Of a DNA stretch of 64,000 nt, positions 15,443-23,959 are shown piece by piece. Source of the DNA: Cellulomonas fulva (GTDB taxonomy: Bacteria > Actinomycetota > Actinomycetes > Actinomycetales > Cellulomonadaceae); contig NZ_JAHBOH010000001.1 in assembly GCF_018531375.1 (NCBI RefSeq), positions 248,001 to 312,000 on the forward strand, in the 5' to 3' direction. The notes below the pieces were generated by a model. That model was not told the origin of the DNA. It did no database searches and was given only the letters and a program-made list of their open reading frames with translations. A program made the translations under genes and the position numbers. The first letter of the stretch is position 1; the number at the start of each line of letters is the position of its first letter.

Positions 15443-16754
15443 TTTGATCCCCGCGGGGGAATGTCACCCGGGCGATATCACGCACCGCCTCGAGCAGGTC
15501 ACCCGACTGGACCAGCACGGCACCCCATCCCCCGCGCGCGCGGGCGAGCGCCATCCCCCGCTCGGCGAGGACCAGCGCGTAGACCGCGAGGACGAGCTCG
15601 CGTGCTCGTCGACCGCAGCCCAGCGCCAGCAGCGTCCCGGTCGCGTCCTGCGCCGCAGAACGCAACCGGGTCGCGAGCTCTCCCGGCCCGGGACGGCGCG
15701 GGGCATGGGTGAACCAGTGCAGGGCATCCAGCCCGACGACCGCGTCCGGCTCGCACGTCTCCCAGTCCCACACCCAGAGCACCCCGTCACCCGCACGCGC
15801 GACGTTCCACGGCACCAGGTCGCCGTGCCACCGTGCAGCGACGGGGAGCTCCGTCCGGTCGGCGAAGACCGCCTCGAGGAGCGACCGCGTCGCGCGGCGC
15901 AGCTCGAGGTCGGCGCGATCCTGCTCGTCGTGCCGACCAAGTCGCTCGTCGAGGCCACGGAGGTGCTCGGTGCCGCCCGCGTGACCCCGGCGCACCGCGG
16001 GCGCGAGTCTCGCGAGCTCGGGGGCCGAGGGGCCGGCCGCCGCGGAGCGCACCCGGCGCGCGTCGGGCGGCAGCGGCGCAAGGGCCACGTACGGGCGACC
16101 CTCGATCTCGCCCGACGCCAGCACCGCGGCCACGCCGGGCGTCCCGGCGAGCTCCTCGAGAGTGGTCCGCTCCGTCTCGACGTAGCGAGTCGACTGCTCG
16201 TCCCAGGCGAGCTTGGCGAAGGCGACGGGCTCGCCGCCCGCGCCGAAGAGCTGGAGCGTCGGCTTGGCGTTCGCCCCGCGGCGCACCCCGATCGCAGGCA
16301 CCGCGTCGGGACGGTGCAGCGCCGAACGCAGGCGGTCGAGCGGCAGCGCGACGTCCGCGCCCTCGCGCACCTGCACGTCCACCCGATCGAGGCCGGCAGG
16401 CAGACCGCAGCGTGCGGCCGAGGCGAGTGAGGCGCGCACCGCAGCGGTCCTCGGGTCGCGGAGCCCGCCGTACGCCTTCAGGAGCGCGGCCGTCCGTCGC
16501 GGACCGACCGCTGGCACGAGCATGGTCGCGGCGCGTGCGTCCGGCGCCGCCCAGTACCGCTCGCGCGTGCGCCAGCCGTCCCCCGCCTCTCGCCGGTCAG
16601 GTCCCCCCGACAGCGAGCGGCTCACCACGACCCGCGCCGCCCCCTCGTCGACCCACGGCGCCCACAGCTGCCGAACGAGCGCATCGAGGGCCGTGCCGCC
16701 CGAGCCGTCCACCTGCCAGGCGCCCGGGCGCGTCGCGTCCGGCTGCTCACGCAT
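15423..16754 (-). CDS. APH-like phosphotransferase (kinase fold) in polysaccharide locus
   Basis: 443 residues. The C-terminal two thirds has the aminoglycoside-phosphotransferase/kinase-like fold: a strand lysine in VAFAKLAW (about 181), the catalytic loop WHGDLVPWNV (HGD at 310-312) and the metal-binding WDWE (D330). The N-terminal 120 residues (RYWAAPDARAATMLVPA) resemble a region often found in homologous actinobacterial proteins of unknown role. These enzymes phosphorylate small molecules or sugars; the substrate here is unknown, and a role in polymer decoration is inferred from location only. ATG at 16754 has a GAGGTGG site upstream. The gene is divergent from the co-polymerase gene at 16991, and its stop lies just inside the promoter of the alg14-like operon. 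Confidence 0.7.
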   Translation of the reverse strand: MREQPDATRPGAWQVDGSGGTALDALVRQLWAPWVDEGAARVVVSRSLSGGPDRREAGDGWRTRERYWAAPDARAATMLVPAVGPRRTAALLKAYGGLRDPRTAAVRASLASAARCGLPAGLDRVDVQVREGADVALPLDRLRSALHRPDAVPAIGVRRGANAKPTLQLFGAGGEPVAFAKLAWDEQSTRYVETERTTLEELAGTPGVAAVLASGEIEGRPYVALAPLPPDARRVRSAAAGPSAPELARLAPAVRRGHAGGTEHLRGLDERLGRHDEQDRADLELRRATRSLLEAVFADRTELPVAARWHGDLVPWNVARAGDGVLWVWDWETCEPDAVVGLDALHWFTHAPRRPGPGELATRLRSAAQDATGTLLALGCGRRARELVLAVYALVLAERGMALARARGGWGAVLVQSGDLLEAVRDIARVTFPRGDQRGESGH

Positions 16755-16990
16755 GGGGCCACCTCGACTCGGCCCCGCCCGGCGCGGTGCGTCTGCGGGC
16801 GAACCTAGCGGCGCCGCCACGGCGACTCAATCGCCCGGACCAGCGACGTCGCATTCCGCCGATATGGGGAGGAACTGCGCACATTCCGGTTGCCGAGGTG
16901 AGGACGGCCGACGCGGATCTAGCATGGCCGCAGATCGCAGCACGGCACCGCGCAGCCCGGAGGGCCGCACCACGCCATCCGGAGAGGCTG

Positions 16991-18688
16991 ATGAGCACAG
17001 AGGAGACGCCCGGCGTCGACGTCCGCGAGTACGGGCGCGTCGTGCTGCGCCGGTGGCGCGTCGTCCTGGCCTGCACCCTGCTCGGCGGCCTCGGCGCCGC
17101 GGCGTACCTGTACGTCACCCCCGTCGAGTCGACCGCGACGAGCGTCGTCAACCTGACGCTCATCACGTCCGACCCCTACGACACGAGCCGCAGCGCGGCA
17201 GGCCTGGTCGACATGCAGACGGAGGCGCAGACTGCCCAGTCCACGTCGGTCGCCATCCTGGCGGCCGGGCGGCTGGGCGACGGCACGACCCCCGAGGCGC
17301 TGCGCCGCTCCGTGACGGTGACCGCCATCGACTCCACGACCATCATGCGCGTCGCTGCGACCGACATCTCCCCGCAGCGAGCCCGCGCCCGCGCGGACGC
17401 CGTCGCCGAGTCCTTCCTCGCCTACCGCGCCCAGCAGGCTGGTGACCGCATCGACACCGTCGTCCGCCAGGGCGAGGCCCGCCTCGCGTCGCTGCGTGAC
17501 GACCTCGCCGAGGCGAACGCCACGCTGCAGGACGCCGACCCGGCGAGCAACGAGGCGAGCCAGGCGGAGACGGACCGCCAGCTGATCACCCTCCAGATCA
17601 ACGCCGTGCTCACCCGCACGAGCACGTTCGAGAGCATCGACACCAACGGCGGCACGATCCTGACCTCCGCCGAGTCCAACCGCGTCGTGACCGCACCGGA
17701 CCGCACCAGGATCCTGGCGATGGGCGTGCTCGCCGGGCTCGGTCTCGGTCTGGTCGGCGCCTTCGTCCGTGACGCGTCGGACCGGCGCGTGCGCGTGGGC
17801 TCGGATCTCGCCCGGCTCGGCGCCGGCCCCGTCATCGGCCGGGTGCACCTCAAGGGCACGTCCCAGCCGGCGGTCGCCGCCACCGTCCGCGAGCACATCC
17901 TGGGCCACCACGCCGTGACCGACGGCACGGGGGTCGTCGCCGTGGTGCCCTGCGGCGCGACGAGCAGCCCCTGGGAGCTGGTCGGGGAGCTCGCCCGCTC
18001 GTTCGCCGACGCGGGAATCCGGGTGCGCGTGGTGGGAGCCGGCCCGCAGGCCGGTCCCCAGCTCGCTCGCGCGCTCCACCTCGAGGACGTCACCGAGGAG
18101 CCGGCCGAGGGGAGGCGGTCCCCCACCCAGCCGCTCGTGAGCCTGTGGTCGGCGGGAGGCGACGGCTGGCTCGGGCACGTGCGTGCGGACGCCGACGCGC
18201 ACCGTTCGACCGACCTGGTGCTCCTCGTCGGGACGACCACGGTCTCCGAGGCGGACGTGATGTCGTTGAGCAGGATCAGTGACGCGCTCGTCCTGGTCGC
18301 GGCTGACCACGGGACCCGTCGCGCCACCATCGCGTCGGTGCTGGAGGCGGCGTCCCTCGGCGGGCGCCCGGTCATCGGGTCCGTCGTCGTCCCGTCGCGC
18401 CGCACACCGGCGCACGCCGTCCACGAGGTCGACGAGCGCGGCCACCCGGTCGCCGACGAGCACACCGCCGAGATCCTCCCCGAGGACACCGCGGTGCCGG
18501 CCGCAGGGCAGCAGGAGCCTGCGGCCGATGCGGACGCTGACGCGGAGGCGATGACCGACGCCGAGCGCCCGGTCGCACCCGGGGCGTCCGCGGGCTCGTC
18601 GCTCGACGACGCCGCGACGGATCAGGAGCCCACCGGCGAGGGCGCTGCGCCCGACGACGAGCGCACGCAGGTCTCCACGCCGTCCTGA
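16991..18688 (+). CDS. Wzz/Wzc-like polysaccharide co-polymerase with degenerate P-loop
   Basis: 565 residues. An N-terminal cytoplasmic stretch and helix TM1 (about 24-41) are followed by an extracytoplasmic coiled region (about 45-235) and TM2 (ILAMGVLAGLGLGLVGAF, 241-258), the chain-length-determinant layout. The cytoplasmic part (about 300-470) looks like a BY-kinase/Mrp fold, with VVAVVPCGATSSPWE (315-328) where Walker A should be; the GK(S/T) residues are absent. DLVLLVG and DALVLVAADHGT mark later strands. The tail is acidic and lacks a Tyr cluster. It therefore probably sets chain length without kinase activity. The ATG has a GGAGAGG site. A TANNNT box (TAGCAT, 16920-16925) lies upstream in the 236-base divergent gap. 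Confidence 0.8.
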   Translation: MSTEETPGVDVREYGRVVLRRWRVVLACTLLGGLGAAAYLYVTPVESTATSVVNLTLITSDPYDTSRSAAGLVDMQTEAQTAQSTSVAILAAGRLGDGTTPEALRRSVTVTAIDSTTIMRVAATDISPQRARARADAVAESFLAYRAQQAGDRIDTVVRQGEARLASLRDDLAEANATLQDADPASNEASQAETDRQLITLQINAVLTRTSTFESIDTNGGTILTSAESNRVVTAPDRTRILAMGVLAGLGLGLVGAFVRDASDRRVRVGSDLARLGAGPVIGRVHLKGTSQPAVAATVREHILGHHAVTDGTGVVAVVPCGATSSPWELVGELARSFADAGIRVRVVGAGPQAGPQLARALHLEDVTEEPAEGRRSPTQPLVSLWSAGGDGWLGHVRADADAHRSTDLVLLVGTTTVSEADVMSLSRISDALVLVAADHGTRRATIASVLEAASLGGRPVIGSVVVPSRRTPAHAVHEVDERGHPVADEHTAEILPEDTAVPAAGQQEPAADADADAEAMTDAERPVAPGASAGSSLDDAATDQEPTGEGAAPDDERTQVSTPS

Positions 18689-18706
18689 CCCGGGAGCGCG
18701 CGGACG

Positions 18707-19597
18707 TCACCAGCCCATCGGCCGGCCGAGGTACTCACCGAGCTCACGGTTGTGGGGCTCGTAATAGGCGGCCAGCTCGTCGGCGACCTCCTGCGGGGGC
18801 AGGTCGGACGTCCGCCAGGTCGAGTTGAAGCTCGACCGCGTCGCCATCGGGACGGACGGGATCCCGAGGAACGCGCAGACCTCGTCGAAGGTCGCCTGCG
18901 TGTCGCCGTACAGGTCCTCGGCCCGGATCACGAGCAGCTGCTCGCGGGGGAACGTCGCGTGCCAGTTCCGGATCTGGGGCAGGTACACGCCGCGTGACCG
19001 GTAGGAGTAGAAGTCGTAGGCCGCGCTGTAGTAGCCGGGGTCCTCGCGCATGCGGTCGAGCTCGCCGTCGAGGCGCTCGTCCTCGGCCTCGAGCGCGTCC
19101 GCGAAGGACAGCGCCTCGACGCCGTTCTGGACCCGCTCCTGGTAGTGGGACCACGCACGGCGGACCGGCTCACGGACCAGCATGATCGCCCGCACGTCGG
19201 GCGCCGCCGCCCGGACGCGCTCCGCGATGCGCGGGTCCCAGACGTAGAACGGGGAGGCCTCACCGCTCACCGGCCGGTAGCCGAGGGTGCGCGCGAGCCG
19301 GTTCCGGTACCTCTCGGTGTGGAAGTGCGACCGGTACCACGCGTCGCCGCGCGCCTGCTCCTTGAAGAAGTAGTCCGTCGTCTTGTTCCCGCGCATCGTC
19401 GGGAACATCGGCAGCACCCCTGGGTGCCGGACGAGGTAGTTGAACAGCGACGTGGTCCCGCCACGCTTGCACCCCACGATCAGCCAGTCCGGAGCCGGCC
19501 GGTCGCCGGCGGTCGCGACGGCGTACCGACGCGTGGCGGCGTTGGCCGAGTCCTTCATCCAGCGCGGCGCGGAGGTGCTGAGGGACGTGATGCTCAC
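18707..19597 (-). CDS. Sulfotransferase (heparan-sulfate-type family)
   Basis: 296 residues of the PAPS-dependent sulfotransferase family. The 5'-phosphosulfate loop is LIVGCKRGGTTSLFNYL (39-55), KTTDYFF follows near 72-78, and the 3'-phosphate site is MLVREPVRRAWSHYQ (about 136-150). The DLYGDTQATFDEVCAFLG segment is typical of the C-terminal part. It would sulfate a polysaccharide or lipid-linked unit, and it is the second sulfotransferase in the island. The GTG at 19597 overlaps the stop of the flippase gene (GTGA); longer starts extend into the flippase and were rejected. It converges on the co-polymerase gene with only 18 bases between stops. Confidence 0.85.
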   Translation of the reverse strand: MSITSLSTSAPRWMKDSANAATRRYAVATAGDRPAPDWLIVGCKRGGTTSLFNYLVRHPGVLPMFPTMRGNKTTDYFFKEQARGDAWYRSHFHTERYRNRLARTLGYRPVSGEASPFYVWDPRIAERVRAAAPDVRAIMLVREPVRRAWSHYQERVQNGVEALSFADALEAEDERLDGELDRMREDPGYYSAAYDFYSYRSRGVYLPQIRNWHATFPREQLLVIRAEDLYGDTQATFDEVCAFLGIPSVPMATRSSFNSTWRTSDLPPQEVADELAAYYEPHNRELGEYLGRPMGW

Positions 19598-21186
19598 TGG
19601 TCTTCTCCTGACGGTCGAGCGGGTTCGGCGACCGGGGTCGGCGGTGCGGGGACGCGCGGGCTCCCTCGTCGGGCGAGGCCGACGAGGCCGTCGACCTCGA
19701 GCGGGCGGCGCAGCACGACCACCGCGGGGGCAGCGAGGGCCAGGCCAGCGCCCAGAGCGACGGCGAGACCGCCGAGCGAGTCGCCCAGCACCGCGCGACC
19801 GATCACGCCACCCGCGGCGAACGTCGCACCCCCGGCGGCGAGCGCGAGTGCCACCCGCCCCGCCTCGAGGCGGATGCCGACGAGCCGGCGGACCTGGACC
19901 GAGGCGAGCACCGCGTCGACGCACGTCGCGGCAGCCCACGCCATCGCGGCGCCGGCGATCCCTCCGTCGGGCACGAGGACCAGCAGACCGGCGAGCAGTA
20001 CGACGAGCACGACGACCTTGTTCACGGCGACCCAGGCAGACCGTCCGCTCATGAGGAGCACCGACTGCACGTTGCCCGTGAGGAACGCGACGGATGCGCC
20101 GGCGCAGAGCCAGACGAGCGCCTCCCCGCCCGACCGGAAGGCCGGCCCGACCACGCCGAGCACCGCCTGCGGGAAGAGGGCGAGCAGCGCGTAGACCGGC
20201 GCGCTGAGCAGCACGATCCAGGCGGTCGTCCGTGCGTAGACCCGTTGCGCCGCAGCGGTGTCGCCGCGGTGCAGGGCGTCGCTGAACAGCGGTGCCACCA
20301 CGACGCGCATCGACGTGCTCGGGATCGTTCCCGCGCTGACCAGGCGGGTGGCCGCTCCATAGACGCCGGCGGCGCCGGCGCCTGCGATCGCCCCGACGAC
20401 CACCACGTCGACCCACTGCTGCGCCAGCTCGACGACGGAGGCGAAGGCACGCGGGGCCGAGAACCGGGTGATGCTCCTGCGGGTCGCGCGTGACGTCGTG
20501 CGTCGCGGGACGTGCTCGTCGGCGCCCACGACGCCGTCGCGACGCTCGAGCTCACGGACGCGGCGCCTCAGGACCAGGAGCACGGGAAGGAGCGCCACCG
20601 CGAGCGGAGCGGCCCACAGCGCCGAGGCGAGCACGGAGCCGGCGCCGACCGCCGCGACGAGGAGGACGAGCAGGGGCCGGACGCCGGGGACGGCGACGCT
20701 GCCGATGAGCACGAACGGCCGCACGCTCGAGAGCCCTCTCGTCGCCGCGAGGCCGATGGTCGCCGAGACCGCGAAGGGCAGGAGCCAGGCGGTCGCCAGG
20801 AGCGCGCGCCGCAGGTCCGGGTCCAGGCCGGTCCAGGCCGTGACCGCCACGACCGCCGCCGCGGCGAGCGCGAGGCCCGCGACGAACCCGGAGCCGAGGA
20901 TCAGGGCGAGAACCGGGCGGATCTCGTGCGGGTCCTCCCGCCGAAGGCGAGGGAGCAACCACACCGCGCAGGTGTCGAGGCCGAGCTTGGCGATCGCCAC
21001 GCCGATCGAGAACAGCCCGATGACCTGGACGACCACGCCCGTGCCGTGCGCGCCGAGGGTCCTACCAAGGGCGATCGTGAGCAGGAAGCCGGCCACCGCG
21101 CTGAACGTCGCACCGATGAACGTCAGGCCGGAGGCGCCTGCGAGCGCCCGCGCCTCACGTACGTCGGACGGGCGCGTCGAGGTCAC
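19594..21186 (-). CDS. Wzx-like polysaccharide flippase
   Basis: About 530 residues with some fourteen hydrophobic segments, an N-terminal FIGATFSAVAGFLLTIALGRTLG helix pair and the VVVQVIGLFSIGVAIAKLGLD stretch characteristic of the polysaccharide-transport (MOP/MATE-like) superfamily. It would move undecaprenyl-diphosphate-linked repeats across the cytoplasmic membrane. The GTG at 21186 is preferred because GGGAGG lies 9 bases upstream; that same GGGAGG directly touches an earlier GTG at 21195. A TAGGTT -10-like box (minus strand, 21223-21228) precedes it. Cotranscribed with the sulfotransferase, suggesting export of a sulfated or sulfation-competent unit. Confidence 0.85.
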   Translation of the reverse strand: MTSTRPSDVREARALAGASGLTFIGATFSAVAGFLLTIALGRTLGAHGTGVVVQVIGLFSIGVAIAKLGLDTCAVWLLPRLRREDPHEIRPVLALILGSGFVAGLALAAAAVVAVTAWTGLDPDLRRALLATAWLLPFAVSATIGLAATRGLSSVRPFVLIGSVAVPGVRPLLVLLVAAVGAGSVLASALWAAPLAVALLPVLLVLRRRVRELERRDGVVGADEHVPRRTTSRATRRSITRFSAPRAFASVVELAQQWVDVVVVGAIAGAGAAGVYGAATRLVSAGTIPSTSMRVVVAPLFSDALHRGDTAAAQRVYARTTAWIVLLSAPVYALLALFPQAVLGVVGPAFRSGGEALVWLCAGASVAFLTGNVQSVLLMSGRSAWVAVNKVVVLVVLLAGLLVLVPDGGIAGAAMAWAAATCVDAVLASVQVRRLVGIRLEAGRVALALAAGGATFAAGGVIGRAVLGDSLGGLAVALGAGLALAAPAVVVLRRPLEVDGLVGLARRGSPRVPAPPTPVAEPARPSGEDQ

Positions 21187-21314
21187 CAGATTCACCCTCC
21201 CGGGAGGCGTCAGCGAGGTACAAACCTACCCAGAATGGGATACCCGCATCGATGCCCCGAGCGGGTGGAATGTCGACGCGGCCCGGACCGCGCCGCACGA
21301 CGGACGAGGTGGAG

Positions 21315-21965
21315 ATGCGACGATCACGAGTGCTGACGGCGGGCGCGGCCTGCGTCGCAGCGCTGGGCATCGCCTGGGCGGTGGCCGCAGCCGGGTCGGA
21401 CGAGCCGCCGACCGCGACCGCGCCCACGAGCACGCAGGAGGCGCCGCAGTCGCCGTCGTCCGAGCCGTCTCCTGCGCCGACGGCGTCGTCACCCTCGCCC
21501 TCGCCGACACCGCGCGCGTCCGCGGCTGCTCTTCCCTCGCCGGTCCGTGGCGCGCTGAAGAAGGACGGCGACGCCGACGACGTCGTGGCGCCGTTCCTTG
21601 ACGGCGAGGCGCTGGCACGGTCCTCACCCGACGACGACACCGACCTGGACTCGGTCGCGACCGGCGTCGCCTTGTCCGACCTCGCCGCCGAGGCCGCAGA
21701 CCTCGCCGAGCGAGGCGTGACGCAGGAAGGTCGACCGGTCGTCGTCTCCGCCACCGTGACCGAGGTGGACATGGCGGGCAAGCCGCCCACAGCCGTCGTC
21801 GCCCTGTGTCTCGACTACGCCGACGTGGATCTGGTGGCCGAGGACGGCACGTCCATGGTCGACCCGTCAGCGTCCACGCGCGCCGCCTCGATCCTCGAGC
21901 TGGTCCAGCAGGACGGCGCGTGGCTGGTGTCGCGGCGGACGTTCCCCGACGACCCGAGCTGCTAG
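21315..21965 (+). CDS. Secreted or lipid-free exported hypothetical protein
   Basis: 216 residues, not recognised. It begins MRRSRVLTAG, followed by a hydrophobic export signal (VAALGIAWAVAAA), then a low-complexity Pro/Ser/Thr linker (about 30-75) and a compact acidic C-terminal domain of about 140 residues with PVVVSATVTEVDMAGKPPTA and a final VSRRTFPDDPSC. A pair of Cys residues (CLDYADVD and the terminal SC) could form a disulfide. The domain has the feel of a small NTF2/SnoaL-like accessory domain seen after linkers in actinobacterial exported proteins, but this is weak. ATG at 21315 has GAGGTGGAG immediately upstream. The gene is divergent from the flippase and converges on the GH26-like gene. 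Confidence 0.65.
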   Translation: MRRSRVLTAGAACVAALGIAWAVAAAGSDEPPTATAPTSTQEAPQSPSSEPSPAPTASSPSPSPTPRASAAALPSPVRGALKKDGDADDVVAPFLDGEALARSSPDDDTDLDSVATGVALSDLAAEAADLAERGVTQEGRPVVVSATVTEVDMAGKPPTAVVALCLDYADVDLVAEDGTSMVDPSASTRAASILELVQQDGAWLVSRRTFPDDPSC

Positions 21966-21979
21966 CCCGGGTCGTCGGG
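21945..21979. terminator. Bidirectional hairpin between convergent genes
   Basis: CCCGACGACCCG (21945-21956) pairs perfectly with CGGGTCGTCGGG (21968-21979) around an 11-base loop that holds the stop codon of the plus-strand gene and can extend the stem by AGCT-type pairing. It lies between two convergent genes and could end transcripts from both sides. Confidence 0.6.
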
Positions 21980-21985
21980 TCCGTC

Positions 21986-23644
21986 TCAGCCGGTGACGAA
22001 CGCGCCCCAGGCGCGCTGGGAGTACACGTCGTCGAGGCGCCAGTTCCCCGCGTTCGTCGACTGGAAGTAGGTCGCGAACACCGCGTCGTTGGCCTTCAGA
22101 TAGGCGCCGACCGACGTCAGCCACGCCGCCCGGGCGCGGCCGTCGTCACCCGGGACCAGGCGGCTGCCCGTCTCGGCGATCGCGAACGGCTTGCCCGCCT
22201 CACGGGACGCCTTCACCGGATTCGCGAAGATCGACGCCGCCGAGGCGTAGAAGTCACGCGTGGGGTCGGAGGCACCGTTGTACGGGTCCCACGCCATCAC
22301 GTCGATGACGTCGTCACCGGGGTAGTACGTCGTCCACGACCGCTTCGACACGGGCTCCGCGGTGTATCCGGTCAGGATCAGCGTGGCGTACATGTTCGGC
22401 TTGCAGAACTCCTTCTCGAAGCCGGCGATGCGCTTCCACGCCGCGCGGTACTGCGCCTCGGTGAAGGTGCCGTTCGCGATGAGCGGCTCAGGCTCGTGGA
22501 TGTAGGACCAGTAGACGACCTGGTCATCCGGGGCGTCGCGGAAGAACGCCCGCAGCTGGGCGTCGTACGTCCCGGCCAGGACCTCCTTCGGGTCCGGGCG
22601 GAAGGAGACGATCACCGTGCGGTCGGAGGTCACCCGCGAGCGCAGCGAGCTCCAGGACGAGGGCAGACCCGGGTCGAAGACGCGGACGGCGCCGATCTTG
22701 CCGAAGGCCTTGTCGACCTCGGACAACGAGGCGTCGGGCGTGATGCCGCTCGTGGAGATGCTCGAGCCGAACTCGGTCGGGCCGTCCGGCACCGCGGCCG
22801 TGCACCTGCCGGGCGTCGGGCTCGGCGACGGCGTGGGCGACGCGGTCGGCTTCGGCGACGAGGTCGGCGTGGGGCTCGGCGAGGAGGTCGGCGTGGGCGA
22901 CGACGTCGGAGAGGCGGTCGGCGAGCTGGTCGGGCTGGGCGACGTGGTCGGCCTCGGCGACGTGGTCGGCTTCGGCGACGACGTCGCAGTGGGCGAGGAC
23001 GTCGGCGCGGTCGTCGTGGGCGCCGGGGTGGACGTCACGACCCGCATCGAGACGTCGTCCACGCGCAGCCCGTTGCCGTTCGGGACATTCCAGCCCAGGA
23101 CGTTCAGGTCGAGCGACGCCCCCGAGCGCTGGGCGGTGAACGCAAGGGTCACCGTCCGCCAGCCGGTGGTCTTGAGGTTGAAGCTCGTCGCGTGCGTGAC
23201 CGCCGTGCCGTTCGCGACCTCGCGGACACGCAGCTGGCCGTTCACGCCCACCTTGACAGGCTTGACCGCGGCCGTGACCACGTAGGACGTTCCAGCGACC
23301 GTGGAGCCGACGGTGTTCTTGACGTCGTTCAGGACGATCGTGGTCGGCGTGCGGGTGGACGTGACCTGCGCCCGTGGGTCGTCGTCGCCGACGACCATGC
23401 CGATGGACAGCCTCTGCGTCGTCGCCCCGGACGTGCGCCACCCGGCGACGCCCTGGCTGAACGAGCCGTTCACAACGAGCTCGGGCGACTGGGTCGCGGC
23501 GGCCGCGCTGTCCAGACTCTGAGCGACGGCGATGCTTCCCGCGACGGCGAGCGCGGCGACCGAGGCGACGAGGCGCACGCCGGTCCGGCTGCCGTCGCCG
23601 AGGGGACTTCTGCGGCGGACCGCACTCTCCTGGTGTCGAGCCAT
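21986..23644 (-). CDS. Secreted GH26-like glycosidase with N-terminal carbohydrate-binding domain
   Basis: 552 residues. A signal peptide (1-50, ending SLDSAAAAT) leads into a CBM4/9-like jelly roll (about 55-203; VVNGSFSQGVAGW, LRVDDVSMRVV). A Pro/Thr/Ser linker (206-279) follows, then a beta/alpha-barrel domain (about 281-552). YWSYIHEPEP carries a likely acid/base Glu (E384) and FAIAETGS a likely nucleophile (E491), in the positions used by GH26 mannanases and related endo-glycanases. It could cleave or remodel the polymer made by the neighbouring genes, or plant polysaccharide. ATG at 23644 has GGAAGG about 10 bases upstream; the ATG at 23674 has no such site. Confidence 0.78.
   Translation of the reverse strand: MARHQESAVRRRSPLGDGSRTGVRLVASVAALAVAGSIAVAQSLDSAAAATQSPELVVNGSFSQGVAGWRTSGATTQRLSIGMVVGDDDPRAQVTSTRTPTTIVLNDVKNTVGSTVAGTSYVVTAAVKPVKVGVNGQLRVREVANGTAVTHATSFNLKTTGWRTVTLAFTAQRSGASLDLNVLGWNVPNGNGLRVDDVSMRVVTSTPAPTTTAPTSSPTATSSPKPTTSPRPTTSPSPTSSPTASPTSSPTPTSSPSPTPTSSPKPTASPTPSPSPTPGRCTAAVPDGPTEFGSSISTSGITPDASLSEVDKAFGKIGAVRVFDPGLPSSWSSLRSRVTSDRTVIVSFRPDPKEVLAGTYDAQLRAFFRDAPDDQVVYWSYIHEPEPLIANGTFTEAQYRAAWKRIAGFEKEFCKPNMYATLILTGYTAEPVSKRSWTTYYPGDDVIDVMAWDPYNGASDPTRDFYASAASIFANPVKASREAGKPFAIAETGSRLVPGDDGRARAAWLTSVGAYLKANDAVFATYFQSTNAGNWRLDDVYSQRAWGAFVTG
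22808..23029. repeat. Pro/Thr/Ser linker repeat
   Basis: Within the GH26-like gene, degenerate short units reading roughly TSSP, TTSP and SPTP are repeated about 15 times (GGCGACG-type units on the plus strand). It encodes the extended interdomain linker typical of secreted actinobacterial hydrolases and is a likely O-mannosylation target for the transferase at 52318. Confidence 0.7.
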
Positions 23645-23749
23645 GGGGGGGACTACCTTCCGACGTTCACCCATCCAGTCGGTCCGTATATCGGTCCGAA
23701 CCGGAACGTTCTGTCACGTTGTTATGCGATCGTGACCTTTCCGCCGGGG

Positions 23750-23785
23750 AGACTAGCCCATTCGGGTGAAGTTGGACAAAGGTAC
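23750..23785 (-). promoter_or_regulatory. Candidate promoter of the GH26-like gene overlapping element A
   Basis: On the minus strand TTGTCC (23774-23779) and TAGTCT (23750-23755) are separated by 18 bases, a good -35/-10 pair. The -35 box is inside a 23-base element (23763-23785) whose plus-strand reading starts CGGGTGAAGTTGGAC and ends AAAGGTAC. A near copy lies in inverse orientation at 25573-25596. The rest of the 315-base gap (23645-23959) holds the sugar transferase terminator and no gene. Confidence 0.5.
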
Positions 23786-23876
23786 AGGTAACCGCCATGT
23801 TTCGGATGTATAGGGTCCTGAGGCAACTCGGGCGGAATCGGGCACCGGGGTCATGACGCGGGACCGAGGCCATACG

Positions 23877-23930
23877 CACGACAGACCGCTCGGCCGAACC
23901 CGTGAGGGATCGACCGAGCGGTCTGTCGTG
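23877..23930 (-). terminator. Strong hairpin after the sugar transferase gene
   Basis: A perfect 17-base stem (23877-23893 with 23914-23930; arm begins CACGACAGACC) closes a 20-base loop, about 30 bases after the stop of the minus-strand gene at 23960. It likely ends that transcript before the GH26-like gene. Confidence 0.75.
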
Positions 23931-23959
23931 GGCGGACGGACGGGCGTCAGCCCGGGCTC

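Noticed and set aside
16991-18688. Active BY-type tyrosine kinase
   Set aside because: The Walker A GK(S/T) residues and a Tyr-rich tail are absent.
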